Below, one piece after another: positions 1 through 6,244 of a DNA stretch of 59,814 nucleotides. Origin of the DNA: Candidatus Kuenenia stuttgartensis (lineage in GTDB: Bacteria; Pseudomonadota; Alphaproteobacteria; SMXS01); the NCBI GenBank assembly GCA_943329845.2, contig CALQFM020000017.1:1-59814 (forward strand). The letters run 5' to 3'. The notes under the pieces are model-generated. The model saw nothing but the letters and a program-made list of their open reading frames with translations. It did not search any database and was not told the DNA's origin. The position numbers were made by a program, and so were the translations under genes. How positions within the stretch are numbered: position 1 is the first letter of the stretch; every line of letters begins with the position of its first letter.

Positions 1-132
1 AAGCTGTTGCTACGAAAGGCAGCCGAACGATCCGTCGAGGCAACCTGGCGCCGCGTCGGCAACCTGCTCGACGCATTCCCTGCGCACGAATGCGCCAACT
101 ACTTCAGAAACTCCGGATACGCTTCAACCTAA
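1..132 (+). pseudogene. IS630-family transposase, C-terminal end (cut by window edge)
   Basis: The first frame reads 43 codons to a TAA at 130-132. The peptide begins KLLLRKAAERSVEATW and ends ANYFRNSGYAST, the C-terminal signature of IS630/Tc1-mariner-like DDE transposases, whose last residues are typically ANYF-x-NSGYAST. The rest of the protein lies outside the window, so it cannot be said whether the element is intact. The IS would end just after the stop. It sits directly upstream of two disrupted genes, which makes it a plausible agent of that rearrangement. The family call rests on the tail alone. Confidence 0.8.
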
Positions 133-176
133 ATGAAAACGAGTCTAGGATGTTGTCGGCCAAGGGGTGATTCTGC

Positions 177-512
177 ATGCGTATTGATCGGCGGGTCGCA
201 ATCGCGGGCGCTTTCATTGTTGCCGCGGCCGCGACGGCCTGGGCATGCGGGCCGTTCTTTCCCACCCAGCTTCTCGACGACAGGTCCGGCACGCTGAAGG
301 CGACGCCGGCCAACTCCTTCGCCTGGGAGACGGCGCATCTGGTCAAGCCTGCCGACACGCTGAAGGCCAACGAGATTTCCCCCTGGGCGCGGCAGGGCGC
401 CGATCCCGCCGAGCCGACCCCCGAGGAAAGCGCCGGACTGACGCTCGAGCAGGTCGCCAAGGTCCGGGCGATGCGCCAGGCCAGGGATGGCGACACCGCT
501 TATGCTGCAGGT
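177..512 (+). pseudogene. N-terminal remnant of a secreted protein (ACGPFFP type)
   Basis: ATG at 177 opens a frame with an N-terminal signal peptide (MRIDRRVAIAGAFIVAAAA, then AWACGPFFP) and about 112 residues that look like genuine coding sequence, with QLLDDR and LTLEQVAKVRAMRQARDGDTAYAAG. From about 512 the frame continues to 698, but its translation turns into Arg/Pro/Cys-rich sequence that is only the antisense of the hcp remnant. The family, recalled as large exported TPR-containing hypotheticals starting with a CGPFFP motif, is normally several hundred residues, so more than half is missing. The break coincides with the break in hcp on the other strand. Confidence 0.65.
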
Positions 513-945
513 GCCCCACCTTGTCCACATCCTTGTTCAGCGCGGCCAGGGGCGATGCTGCGACCAGTTCCTCCTTCGTCTTGCCTGGCTGCCAGGTGGC
601 GGCGGTCGGCATGCCGGCGGGTGGCAGGTTCTGATCGCGGCAGGCCCTCAGGTAGAGGTCACGGGCGGCATCGCGCAGTGCCAGCGCCTCGCCGATGAGG
701 TCGACGAAGAAGTCCTCATCGAAATTCACATTGGTGAGGGTCGTGAAATAGGCGCCCGGCATGAACCGGTCGATGGCGTCATCGACCGCTCCCAGCGCGC
801 GGGCGCGGCTGGCATAGGCCGAAATGCCCTGAAGCACCATGATCAGCACATCCTGAAGGTCGGCCGTTACTTCGGTCTTGCCGCAATTGCCGCTGCGCAC
901 CTGGCAGCCGCCCTGCTTGGTCTGTTCGCACTGGATGCAAAACAT
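508..945 (-). pseudogene. hcp: Hydroxylamine reductase / hybrid cluster protein, N-terminal remnant
   Basis: The minus-strand frame from ATG 945 starts MFCIQCEQT and carries the N-terminal cysteine set of hybrid cluster proteins (Cys3, Cys6, Cys14, Cys21), then VTADLQDVLIMVLQG, TTLTNVNFD and AATWQP, all typical of Hcp. Resemblance stops near residue 140-146 (NKDVDKVGHL), where the sequence runs into the opposite-strand remnant. Full-length Hcp is about 430-550 residues with the hybrid Fe-S-O cluster ligands in the C-terminal part, so this fragment cannot be an active NO/hydroxylamine reductase. Its promoter region still has a perfect FNR/DNR-type box. Either a genomic deletion or an assembly join is possible. 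Confidence 0.85.
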
Positions 946-1018
946 GGAAGTCCCCGTTGCATTGCTGGCGGCGCCATTGCCGCGCACGCAGCATCACGCC
1001 CAACCGGCCCGGGACTCG

Positions 1019-1032
1019 TTGATTCCGATCAA
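1019..1032 (-). promoter_or_regulatory. FNR/DNR-type box upstream of hcp remnant
   Basis: TTGATTCCGATCAA is a perfect TTGAT-N4-ATCAA palindrome, the consensus for FNR, ANR, DNR and NnrR regulators of the Crp/Fnr family. It ends 74 bp upstream of the hcp ATG. Bacterial hcp genes are typically induced by NO or anaerobiosis through such sites, which supports both the site and the gene call. Confidence 0.8.
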
Positions 1033-1069
1033 AAGATGTAAATTAAATACTGCTTTCTTGTCGGATGCC

Positions 1070-1540
1070 TCAGCGGCGGCTGGCGTCCGCGCTCAAGGCG
1101 GCGGCGTCCTCGATCGGCAGCATCTTCCAGCTTCGTTCGGCGAACAGCCACTGGCCGTGCCGCTTGATGAACTTGTCCTGGTACTCGCTGAGGATGCGGC
1201 GGCTGACGCCCGCCGAATCCGTATAGCTCTCGGTGGTGTAGGTGCGGCCGGTCGCCGTGTCCTGGTTGACGTTGATGGCGCCCGGCGTCGAGATGAAGAT
1301 GCAGGCGTCGGCGTTGTCCTCGGGTCCGTGGAACGCCTCCATCATCTTCAGCCATTCGGCGACGATGGTCTGCTTGCCCTTGATCTCTTCCCAGCCGGGC
1401 AGGTCGGGCAGGCACCAGCGGCCGTCCTCGGCCCAGCAGGCGGCCCAGGCGTTCACGTCGCGCTGGGTCACGGCGTCCCCGTAGGACTCGATCAGCTCGC
1501 GGATCGCGAGGCGGTCCTCGAACGGCCCGGTGAACGGCAT
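1070..1540 (-). CDS. SnoaL-like (NTF2-fold) protein, paralogue 1
   Basis: 156 residues. The opening (FEDRLAIRELIESYGDAV, then WAACWAEDGRW) is the SnoaL_4/NTF2-like pattern seen in small polyketide cyclases, dehydratases and the beta subunits of ring-hydroxylating oxygenases. It aligns without gaps over its first 70 residues with the next gene upstream, indicating tandem duplication. The start has GGGGG a few bases upstream. It follows that paralogue and a Rieske alpha subunit on the same strand with short gaps (18 and 21 bp), so the three probably form an operon. Whether it is catalytic or a structural partner of the oxygenase cannot be told from sequence. Confidence 0.8.
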   Translation of the reverse strand: MPFTGPFEDRLAIRELIESYGDAVTQRDVNAWAACWAEDGRWCLPDLPGWEEIKGKQTIVAEWLKMMEAFHGPEDNADACIFISTPGAINVNQDTATGRTYTTESYTDSAGVSRRILSEYQDKFIKRHGQWLFAERSWKMLPIEDAAALSADASRR

Positions 1541-1558
1541 GGCGGTGTCCCCCTTCGC

Positions 1559-1972
1559 TCAACCCGAATGCAGAACCTTGAACATGCGGCTCTTGAACAG
1601 CCACTTGCCGTTCTCCTTCACATACTGGTCGTCATAGCGGCCGGTCACCCGGTAGGTGGCCCCGGTCGCGTCGGTCACCAGCTCGGCCGTGTAGGCCCGG
1701 CACGCGGCGGTGGCGCCGATCACGGTCACCGCGCCCAGCGTCTGGACGTTGATGTTCATGGGATAGTTCTTCATCGCGTCGACCCAGGTCGCGACGATGG
1801 CCGACTTGCCCCTGATCAGCTCCCAGCCCGGAAAGTCGGGCATGGCCCAGACCGAATCCTCGGCCCACAGCGCGCCCCAATCCTCGGCACTATTGCGGGT
1901 GACCGCGTCGCCATAGGCGGCGACCAGCTCGCGGATCGCCAGCCGGTCCTCGGCGGGTCCATCGAACGCCAT
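1559..1972 (-). CDS. SnoaL-like (NTF2-fold) protein, paralogue 2
   Basis: 137 residues, MAFDGPAEDRLAIRELVAAYGDAV followed by WGALWAEDSVWAMPDFPGWE. This is a SnoaL-like NTF2-fold domain of usual length and a close paralogue of the gene downstream. A GGGAG ribosome site precedes ATG 1972. It is placed immediately after the Rieske alpha subunit, the position a dioxygenase beta subunit often occupies. Classical beta subunits are also NTF2-fold but longer (about 160-190 residues), so a beta-like role is an inference only. Confidence 0.8.
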   Translation of the reverse strand: MAFDGPAEDRLAIRELVAAYGDAVTRNSAEDWGALWAEDSVWAMPDFPGWELIRGKSAIVATWVDAMKNYPMNINVQTLGAVTVIGATAACRAYTAELVTDATGATYRVTGRYDDQYVKENGKWLFKSRMFKVLHSG

Positions 1973-1993
1973 GGTGTGCTCCCGCGAAAGGTT

Positions 1994-3322
1994 TTAGCGG
2001 CGGCCCTCGATATAGTCGTTCAGCACCTCATGGAAGCGCCGCACCCGGCTTTCCTGGCCGCTGAGGAAGGCGTCCGTGTAGCCCCGCGAATGGAAGCCGT
2101 TCTGCTGGCCCACCGCCACGCCCAGATCCTGGATCAGGAACGACTCCATCATGTCCGGGATCGGCTGGCCGCTGCCATAGGGGATGAACTCGTAGTCCGC
2201 CTCGCGCAGCGGCCGCATGCCGACGATGGTGGCCACTTCCTCGGCGCCGTCGATCTTCGGCACCAGGCACCAGTAGTCGAAGGTGCACTTCTCCGGGTCG
2301 GTCGGATGCGGCTCGGTGCGGAAGAAATGCACGCCGTCGGCGGTGCCCGTCATGGTCACGTTGGGGAACAGGGTGTGGTGGAAATAGTCGGTCAACTCGT
2401 CGTCCGACCAGCTGGCGTAGTGGTGATAGCCCTTCTGCGGCCCCAGCTTGCGGCGCTGTTCCTGCAGCGCAAGGCGCCCGTCGCGCGAGCGGCCGGCGAA
2501 ATCCTTGGGATCGAGACCCCACTGCGCCAGCATCATGTCCCACGGCTGCTCGACCTCGTTCGGATGGGGCGCGCGCATCGACGGCTGGCCCTGCTCGATC
2601 ATCCGGTTGTGGCCGTTGGGATACATCTCGAAGATGGTGTTCTTGTAGTCCTCGTCCGTGGTGGTCGCGAGCTCGGGATGGACCGTCGGCAAATGGTACG
2701 ACTCGTTGAAATTGTCCGACGAGAACTTCCAGTTGGCGTCCACGTCGAAGGTGCGCCAGACCACGCGGACCATGTTCTCCATGTCGCGGTTGCGGAACAG
2801 CCACGGGATCGGATCGAGGAAGTCCAGCAGCGGGCGCGGGTTCGGGTCCATGTTGTACCAGATGAAGCCGCCCCAGGTGTCGACCGCCACTTCCGACAGC
2901 TTCAGCTTGCCGCATGGGTCGCCGCCCTCGAAATCATCCGGGTCCTGGACCTGCTCGAGCGTGCCGTCGATGCCCCAGCGCCAGCCGTGATACGAGCACA
3001 CCAGCTCGCCGCCGCCCAGCGTGCTCCACGCCAGCCGGTTGCCGCGATGCTTGCAGGAATTATAGAAGGCGCGGATGGAGCCGTCGGCCTGGCGGAACAC
3101 CACCACCGATTCGCGCCTGAAATTGTGGACGACGTAGTCGCCGGTTTCGGGGATATCGCTCAGGCGGCCGGCAACGTGCCAGACCCTGGTCCACATGTGG
3201 TCCCATTCCAGCTTGGCGAACTCGGGCGCGTAGTAGCGATCGCCGGTGATCCGGTCGCCGCGTAGCCGCTCGCTGATCGGCCTAGTGCCGGTATTGATGC
3301 CGGCGATTTCGTCTTTCCCCAT
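1994..3322 (-). CDS. Rieske 2Fe-2S ring-hydroxylating oxygenase, alpha subunit (1)
   Basis: 442 residues from ATG 3322, chosen over ATG 3382 because AGGAG sits 6 bases upstream. The Rieske domain has Cys90-x-His92 and Cys109-x2-His112 (NSCKHRG, CSYHGW). The mononuclear iron site of the C-terminal catalytic domain is in DNFNESYHLPTVHPEL (His210, His215). The length fits alpha subunits of aromatic or terpenoid dioxygenases and monooxygenases. It needs a ferredoxin and reductase for electrons, and neither is encoded in the window. It heads an apparent operon with the two SnoaL-like genes. Substrate unknown. Confidence 0.92.
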   Translation of the reverse strand: MGKDEIAGINTGTRPISERLRGDRITGDRYYAPEFAKLEWDHMWTRVWHVAGRLSDIPETGDYVVHNFRRESVVVFRQADGSIRAFYNSCKHRGNRLAWSTLGGGELVCSYHGWRWGIDGTLEQVQDPDDFEGGDPCGKLKLSEVAVDTWGGFIWYNMDPNPRPLLDFLDPIPWLFRNRDMENMVRVVWRTFDVDANWKFSSDNFNESYHLPTVHPELATTTDEDYKNTIFEMYPNGHNRMIEQGQPSMRAPHPNEVEQPWDMMLAQWGLDPKDFAGRSRDGRLALQEQRRKLGPQKGYHHYASWSDDELTDYFHHTLFPNVTMTGTADGVHFFRTEPHPTDPEKCTFDYWCLVPKIDGAEEVATIVGMRPLREADYEFIPYGSGQPIPDMMESFLIQDLGVAVGQQNGFHSRGYTDAFLSGQESRVRRFHEVLNDYIEGRR

Positions 3323-3365
3323 TTTCCGCTCCTGTTGCCCGTCCTGACATTGGACAAACGACCAA

Positions 3366-3395
3366 AATATTCCGCGATCCACGCCCGCCTGTCAA
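3366..3395 (-). promoter_or_regulatory. Candidate sigma70 promoter for Rieske/SnoaL operon
   Basis: On the minus strand a perfect -35 TTGACA (3395-3390) is followed after 18 bp by AATATT (3371-3366), four of six matches to the -10 consensus. It lies 44 bp upstream of the Rieske start. A CGGTT-N6-AACCG palindrome at 3415-3430 is just upstream and could be an operator. Pattern match only. Confidence 0.4.
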
Positions 3396-3585
3396 TTGGC
3401 GGCCGCATACATGTCGGTTGTTATAAACCGGCGGGCGGCAATTGCCAGGGCCCTGCAGGTCTGCCCGAAGCGGCGTCGACGGGTTAATTCCAGATTTTGG
3501 CGCTGATCGGCTGCCCGGACTCGACTGCCGGCCAACAGATCGTTATCGCAATGTACAGCCACACGCGAACGTCGGAGGGGGAGAC

Positions 3586-4434
3586 ATGACGGCGGACCAG
3601 ACACTGGCGACCGACGACTGGGAGGGGGAAATGGGCAGGAAATGGCTTGCCCGGCTCGACCGCTTCGAAAGCATGATCGGCCCGGCCGGCGCCGCGCTGA
3701 TGACGCATGCCGGCTTCAAGGCAGGCGATCGGGTCATCGACATCGGCTGCGGCGGCGGCGGCACGACTCTGGAGATCGCCAGGCGGGTCGCGCCCACGGG
3801 AACCGTCCTGGGCCTCGACATCTCAGGCGATCTCATCGAGGCAGGGCGCGGTCGTGCCCGGCAGGCCGGCCTTGGAAACATCGCATTCGAGAACGCGGAT
3901 GCGTCCGTCGCCCGTCCGGCCGGTGCGCCGTTCGACAGGATGTTTTCCCGCTTCGGCTGCATGTTCTTCGCCGACCCTTACCCGGCCTATGCGAATCTCC
4001 ACCGCATGCTGGCTCCGGGCGGAAGGATCGATCTCGGGGTCTGGGCGCCGGCGCGGGACAATGGCTGGATGGCGTCGCTGGCGGGCGTGCTGGGCAAGTA
4101 TATCGAGCTGCCCGCGCCGGTGCCGCGCGCGCCGGGTCCGTTTGCCATGGACGATCCGGATTACATCCGCGACCTGCTGCGGCAGGGCGGCTTCAGTGCC
4201 GTGACCATCGACCCATGGACCGGCGACCAGCTCGTCGGCGGCGCTGAAGCCAGCCCGGCCCAGGCCGTCGATTTCGTTCTGTCAGTGCTGTCCGTCGGCG
4301 AAGCGCTGGCGAAGGCGGATCCGGCAGTCCGCGACCAGGGGACGGAGGAGCTCCGGGCCCTGTTCGAGCGATTCCATACGGCACGCGGGATCGTCATGCC
4401 GGCGAAGGTGTGGCTGGTGTCTGCCTATGCCTGA
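3586..4434 (+). CDS. Class I SAM-dependent methyltransferase
   Basis: 282 residues from ATG 3586, preceded by GGAGGGGG; the longer upstream frame to 3442 has no ribosome site. Motif I is VIDIGCGGGGTTLEIA (about residues 46-61), followed by LGLDISGDLIE for the ribose-binding acidic loop and FDRMFSRFGCMFFADP in the motif II region, matching the UbiE/Methyltransf_11 and _25 families. It is divergent from the Rieske operon across a 263 bp region. Acceptor unknown; by context it may modify a metabolite of the catabolic locus. Confidence 0.88.
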   Translation: MTADQTLATDDWEGEMGRKWLARLDRFESMIGPAGAALMTHAGFKAGDRVIDIGCGGGGTTLEIARRVAPTGTVLGLDISGDLIEAGRGRARQAGLGNIAFENADASVARPAGAPFDRMFSRFGCMFFADPYPAYANLHRMLAPGGRIDLGVWAPARDNGWMASLAGVLGKYIELPAPVPRAPGPFAMDDPDYIRDLLRQGGFSAVTIDPWTGDQLVGGAEASPAQAVDFVLSVLSVGEALAKADPAVRDQGTEELRALFERFHTARGIVMPAKVWLVSAYA

Positions 4435-4482
4435 TACCGCGCGGGCGTTTCAGCGCGGCCATCGCCAGGCATCGGCAAAACC

Positions 4483-4770
4483 TCACACTCGGGAGATGAG
4501 CGACTCATCGGGGTGCTGCAGGCATCTGGTGCAGGTGATGGGCTCGCGGCTCTGCGCAACGTTCCCGCTGGGAACCAGAATGCCGCAGAGCGTATAGAAG
4601 GCCGGGTACGCAGTCGCATTGGCCTGACGCAGCACGCATTGGTGGGTGTGCTGTTCGGCGACCGCGGTCGGTCTTGGCATGGGCGACACGCCAGACCGGG
4701 GAGCGCCGGGACGGCGATGGCTGCCTCGGCTCTGGTTGCGGAACGCGGCGATGCAGGTGGCGTGCATCAT
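4483..4770 (-). CDS. Hypothetical small cysteine-containing protein
   Basis: 95 residues. ATG 4770 overlaps the TGA of the upstream gene in an ATGA arrangement, implying translational coupling; an internal ATG at 4680 would give 65 residues. The C-terminal half (HTHQCVLRQANATAYPAF, LCGILVPSGN, REPITCTRCLQHP) has Cys, Cys and a CxxC, suggesting a small metal-binding knuckle. I do not recognise a named family. The N-terminal 30 residues are Arg/Gly-rich and less convincing. Real coding is likely from the coupling and the ordered C-terminal half. Confidence 0.5.
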   Translation of the reverse strand: MMHATCIAAFRNQSRGSHRRPGAPRSGVSPMPRPTAVAEQHTHQCVLRQANATAYPAFYTLCGILVPSGNVAQSREPITCTRCLQHPDESLISRV

Positions 4771-5021
4771 GACATCCTCTGGGAAACCCGCGGCGACACG
4801 ACGATCGGCACGCCGTTGGCGAGGGCGCGCGCCCCAACGATCAGGGAACCGAGAACGGTCAATTCGCGCAACGCCGCTTCGGGAACGCCGGAGTCGCGCG
4901 CCGCAGCCAATAGCCGCGCCACCCATTCAGCTGTTTCGGCATCCTGCATCTTGAGTGGATCGCCTCGACCCACATTCTGGAATGCCCAGTCCTTCAGGAA
5001 TAATTCTGCTCGCTTGCGCAT
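4767..5021 (-). CDS. Hypothetical protein, DUF768-like
   Basis: 84 residues, MRKRAELFLKDWAFQNVG followed by DAETAEWVARLLAAARDSGVPEAALRELTVLGSLIVGARALANG. The pattern FL-x2-W-x3-NV, a helical middle and a second helix resembles the DUF768 proteins common in rhizobia. It forms a coupled pair with the downstream gene (ATGA overlap). Function unknown. Confidence 0.55.
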   Translation of the reverse strand: MRKRAELFLKDWAFQNVGRGDPLKMQDAETAEWVARLLAAARDSGVPEAALRELTVLGSLIVGARALANGVPIVVSPRVSQRMS

Positions 5022-5145
5022 GGCTCATCCTCACTTCGGGATGACTATGCGGGATGGTAGCTGAAAATTTACTGAACGGATGATTTGTGTCCGCGGCCCG
5101 GATCATTGTTCGGGAGTGCTCACTACTGGCTTTATTCCTGAGCCG

Positions 5146-5176
5146 AAAACGAAAACAGCGCCCGCGAGGGGCGCTG
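5146..5176 (-). terminator. Rho-independent terminator after Nif11-like gene
   Basis: Arms CAGCGCCC (5156-5163) and GGGCGCTG (5169-5176) enclose a 5-base loop. On the minus strand the stem is followed by TTTTCGTTTT (complement of 5146-5155). It lies 28 bp past the Nif11-like stop codon, as expected for its terminator. Confidence 0.75.
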
Positions 5177-5203
5177 CTTGGCGGATCGCGATGGCGCGCT
5201 CGG

Positions 5204-5377
5204 TTACTTCTTCAGGCCGTCGATGACCGCGCAGACGAAGTCGTAGGCGGTGCACGAGGCGCCGGCCTCGGCGCTGACCTGCTCGAAGTTTTCCGGGCCG
5301 ACCGACTTGGCCTTCTGCGCCAGCGACGGGTCTTCCTTCATGAAGCGGATGAACCGCTCAGCGTTCTCGACTGACAT
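5204..5377 (-). CDS. Nif11-like leader/domain peptide
   Basis: 57 residues beginning MSVENAERFIRFMKEDPSLA and ending DFVCAVIDGLKK. It fits the Nif11 family (small proteins of nitrogen-fixing bacteria, and leader domains of some ribosomally made peptides): ENA-x-RF, DP-x-L, an AEAG turn before a final helix. It has two Cys but no Gly-Gly or Gly-Ala cleavage site with a core peptide behind it, and no modification enzyme is adjacent. It is thus an orphan Nif11 domain rather than an obvious natural-product precursor. It is monocistronic with its own terminator. Confidence 0.7.
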   Translation of the reverse strand: MSVENAERFIRFMKEDPSLAQKAKSVGPENFEQVSAEAGASCTAYDFVCAVIDGLKK

Positions 5378-5535
5378 GTCTCGTTTCCCTGTTTCGTTTC
5401 GAATCCGGCTGCCCTACCAGCAGGCGTAAATGTTTTAAGACATTTGCGCGGGCGGGCCAAGAGGGCAGTAGGGCGAAAGCCGCAATCGAGAGCCGTCGAG
5501 TGCGGATGGCCGTCAGGAACCGTGGCGCGTTGATA

Positions 5536-5564
5536 TTGACCTAGTGCAATGAATGCACTATCTT
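5536..5564 (+). promoter_or_regulatory. Promoter with palindromic operator for the DUF4160/DUF2442 pair
   Basis: TTGACC (5536-5541), a 17 bp spacer and TATCTT (5559-5564) form a candidate promoter. A perfect palindrome TAGTGCA-ATGAA-TGCACTA (5542-5560) fills the spacer. The -10 ends 5 bp before ATG 5570, so the transcript could be leaderless, in keeping with the lack of any ribosome site. Operator-in-spacer design is typical of autoregulated toxin-antitoxin-like operons. Confidence 0.55.
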
Positions 5565-5569
5565 TACGT

Positions 5570-5797
5570 ATGGTGACGCTGTATCGCACTGGCCGGTGGA
5601 AAATCGCCGTGTATGGCCGTGAGCATGGCGTGCCGCATTTTCACATCGAGGGGCCCACATTCCGGTGTTCCGTGTCCATCGCGGACCTGGAGGTCATCGT
5701 GGGCACCGTGCCCGCAGATGTCCGCGCCGAAGCGCTGCGGTGGGCAAGCGACAATCGGGGCATGCTGATGCAGACCTGGAAGGACCTGAACGAATGA
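5570..5797 (+). CDS. DUF4160 protein (toxin-antitoxin-like pair, first gene)
   Basis: 75 residues from ATG 5570; ATG 5549 is in frame but lies inside the operator palindrome. The sequence GRWKIAVYGREHGVPHFHIEG is the DUF4160 hallmark (hydrophobic strand, then HG-x-PHFHI). Its TGA overlaps the ATG of the DUF2442 gene (ATGA). DUF4160 and DUF2442 genes are frequently found as adjacent pairs and have been proposed as toxin-antitoxin-like modules; the activity is not established. Confidence 0.8.
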   Translation: MVTLYRTGRWKIAVYGREHGVPHFHIEGPTFRCSVSIADLEVIVGTVPADVRAEALRWASDNRGMLMQTWKDLNE

Positions 5798-6240
5798 TCG
5801 CTGTCGACAGGATGCGCACCATCAAGGGCGTCGCGGCCGTAGGGCAGGCCTCGCTGCGGATCGACTGGTCCAACGGCGTGTCGGCTGACCTCGACCTGGG
5901 CCTGCTGATCGCCGGCCGGGCGTACGCCGCGCTTCGCGAACCCGAGGCGTTCGCCGCCGTACAGGTCGGCGACTGGGGTCACAGCTTGGCGTGGCCGTCC
6001 GGGGCTGAACTCGGTGCCGACGCGCTCTGGCTTGAGACGTTGTCGGCGACCGGTCATGACGACGCGCGGGCGTTCCTGGAATGGCGGCTGCGGCATGGGC
6101 TGTCGCTCGCCAAGGCCGCCGAGGCGATCGGCATCTCCCGGCGCATGGTTGCTTACTACTCGAACGGCGAGCGGCCCGTTCCCAAGCCGATCCTGCTGGC
6201 GTGCCGGGGCTGGGAAGCGGAGATGATGCCCGCCGCCTGA
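5794..6240 (+). CDS. DUF2442 protein with C-terminal HTH
   Basis: 148 residues. The N-terminal part (LRIDWSNGVSADLDLGLLI, then REPEAFAAVQVGDWGHSLAWPSG) is a DUF2442 fold. The C-terminal part (GLSLAKAAEAIGISRRMVAYYSNG) is a helix-turn-helix of XRE type, a likely DNA-binding antitoxin or autorepressor domain. ATG overlaps the upstream stop. The TAGTGCA-N5-TGCACTA palindrome in the promoter is a natural candidate target. It ends 4 bp from the convergent Rieske gene. Confidence 0.8.
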   Translation: MIAVDRMRTIKGVAAVGQASLRIDWSNGVSADLDLGLLIAGRAYAALREPEAFAAVQVGDWGHSLAWPSGAELGADALWLETLSATGHDDARAFLEWRLRHGLSLAKAAEAIGISRRMVAYYSNGERPVPKPILLACRGWEAEMMPAA

Positions 6241-6244
6241 TCTC

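Noticed and set aside
177-698. Intact 173-residue secreted protein
   Set aside because: Residues after about 112 are the antisense of hcp and lose all protein-like character, so the gene is treated as a remnant.
878-3265. 795-codon plus-strand open frame
   Set aside because: Antisense of the Rieske and SnoaL genes; composition is Arg/His/Ala-rich with no domain, and the minus-strand genes have clear catalytic motifs.
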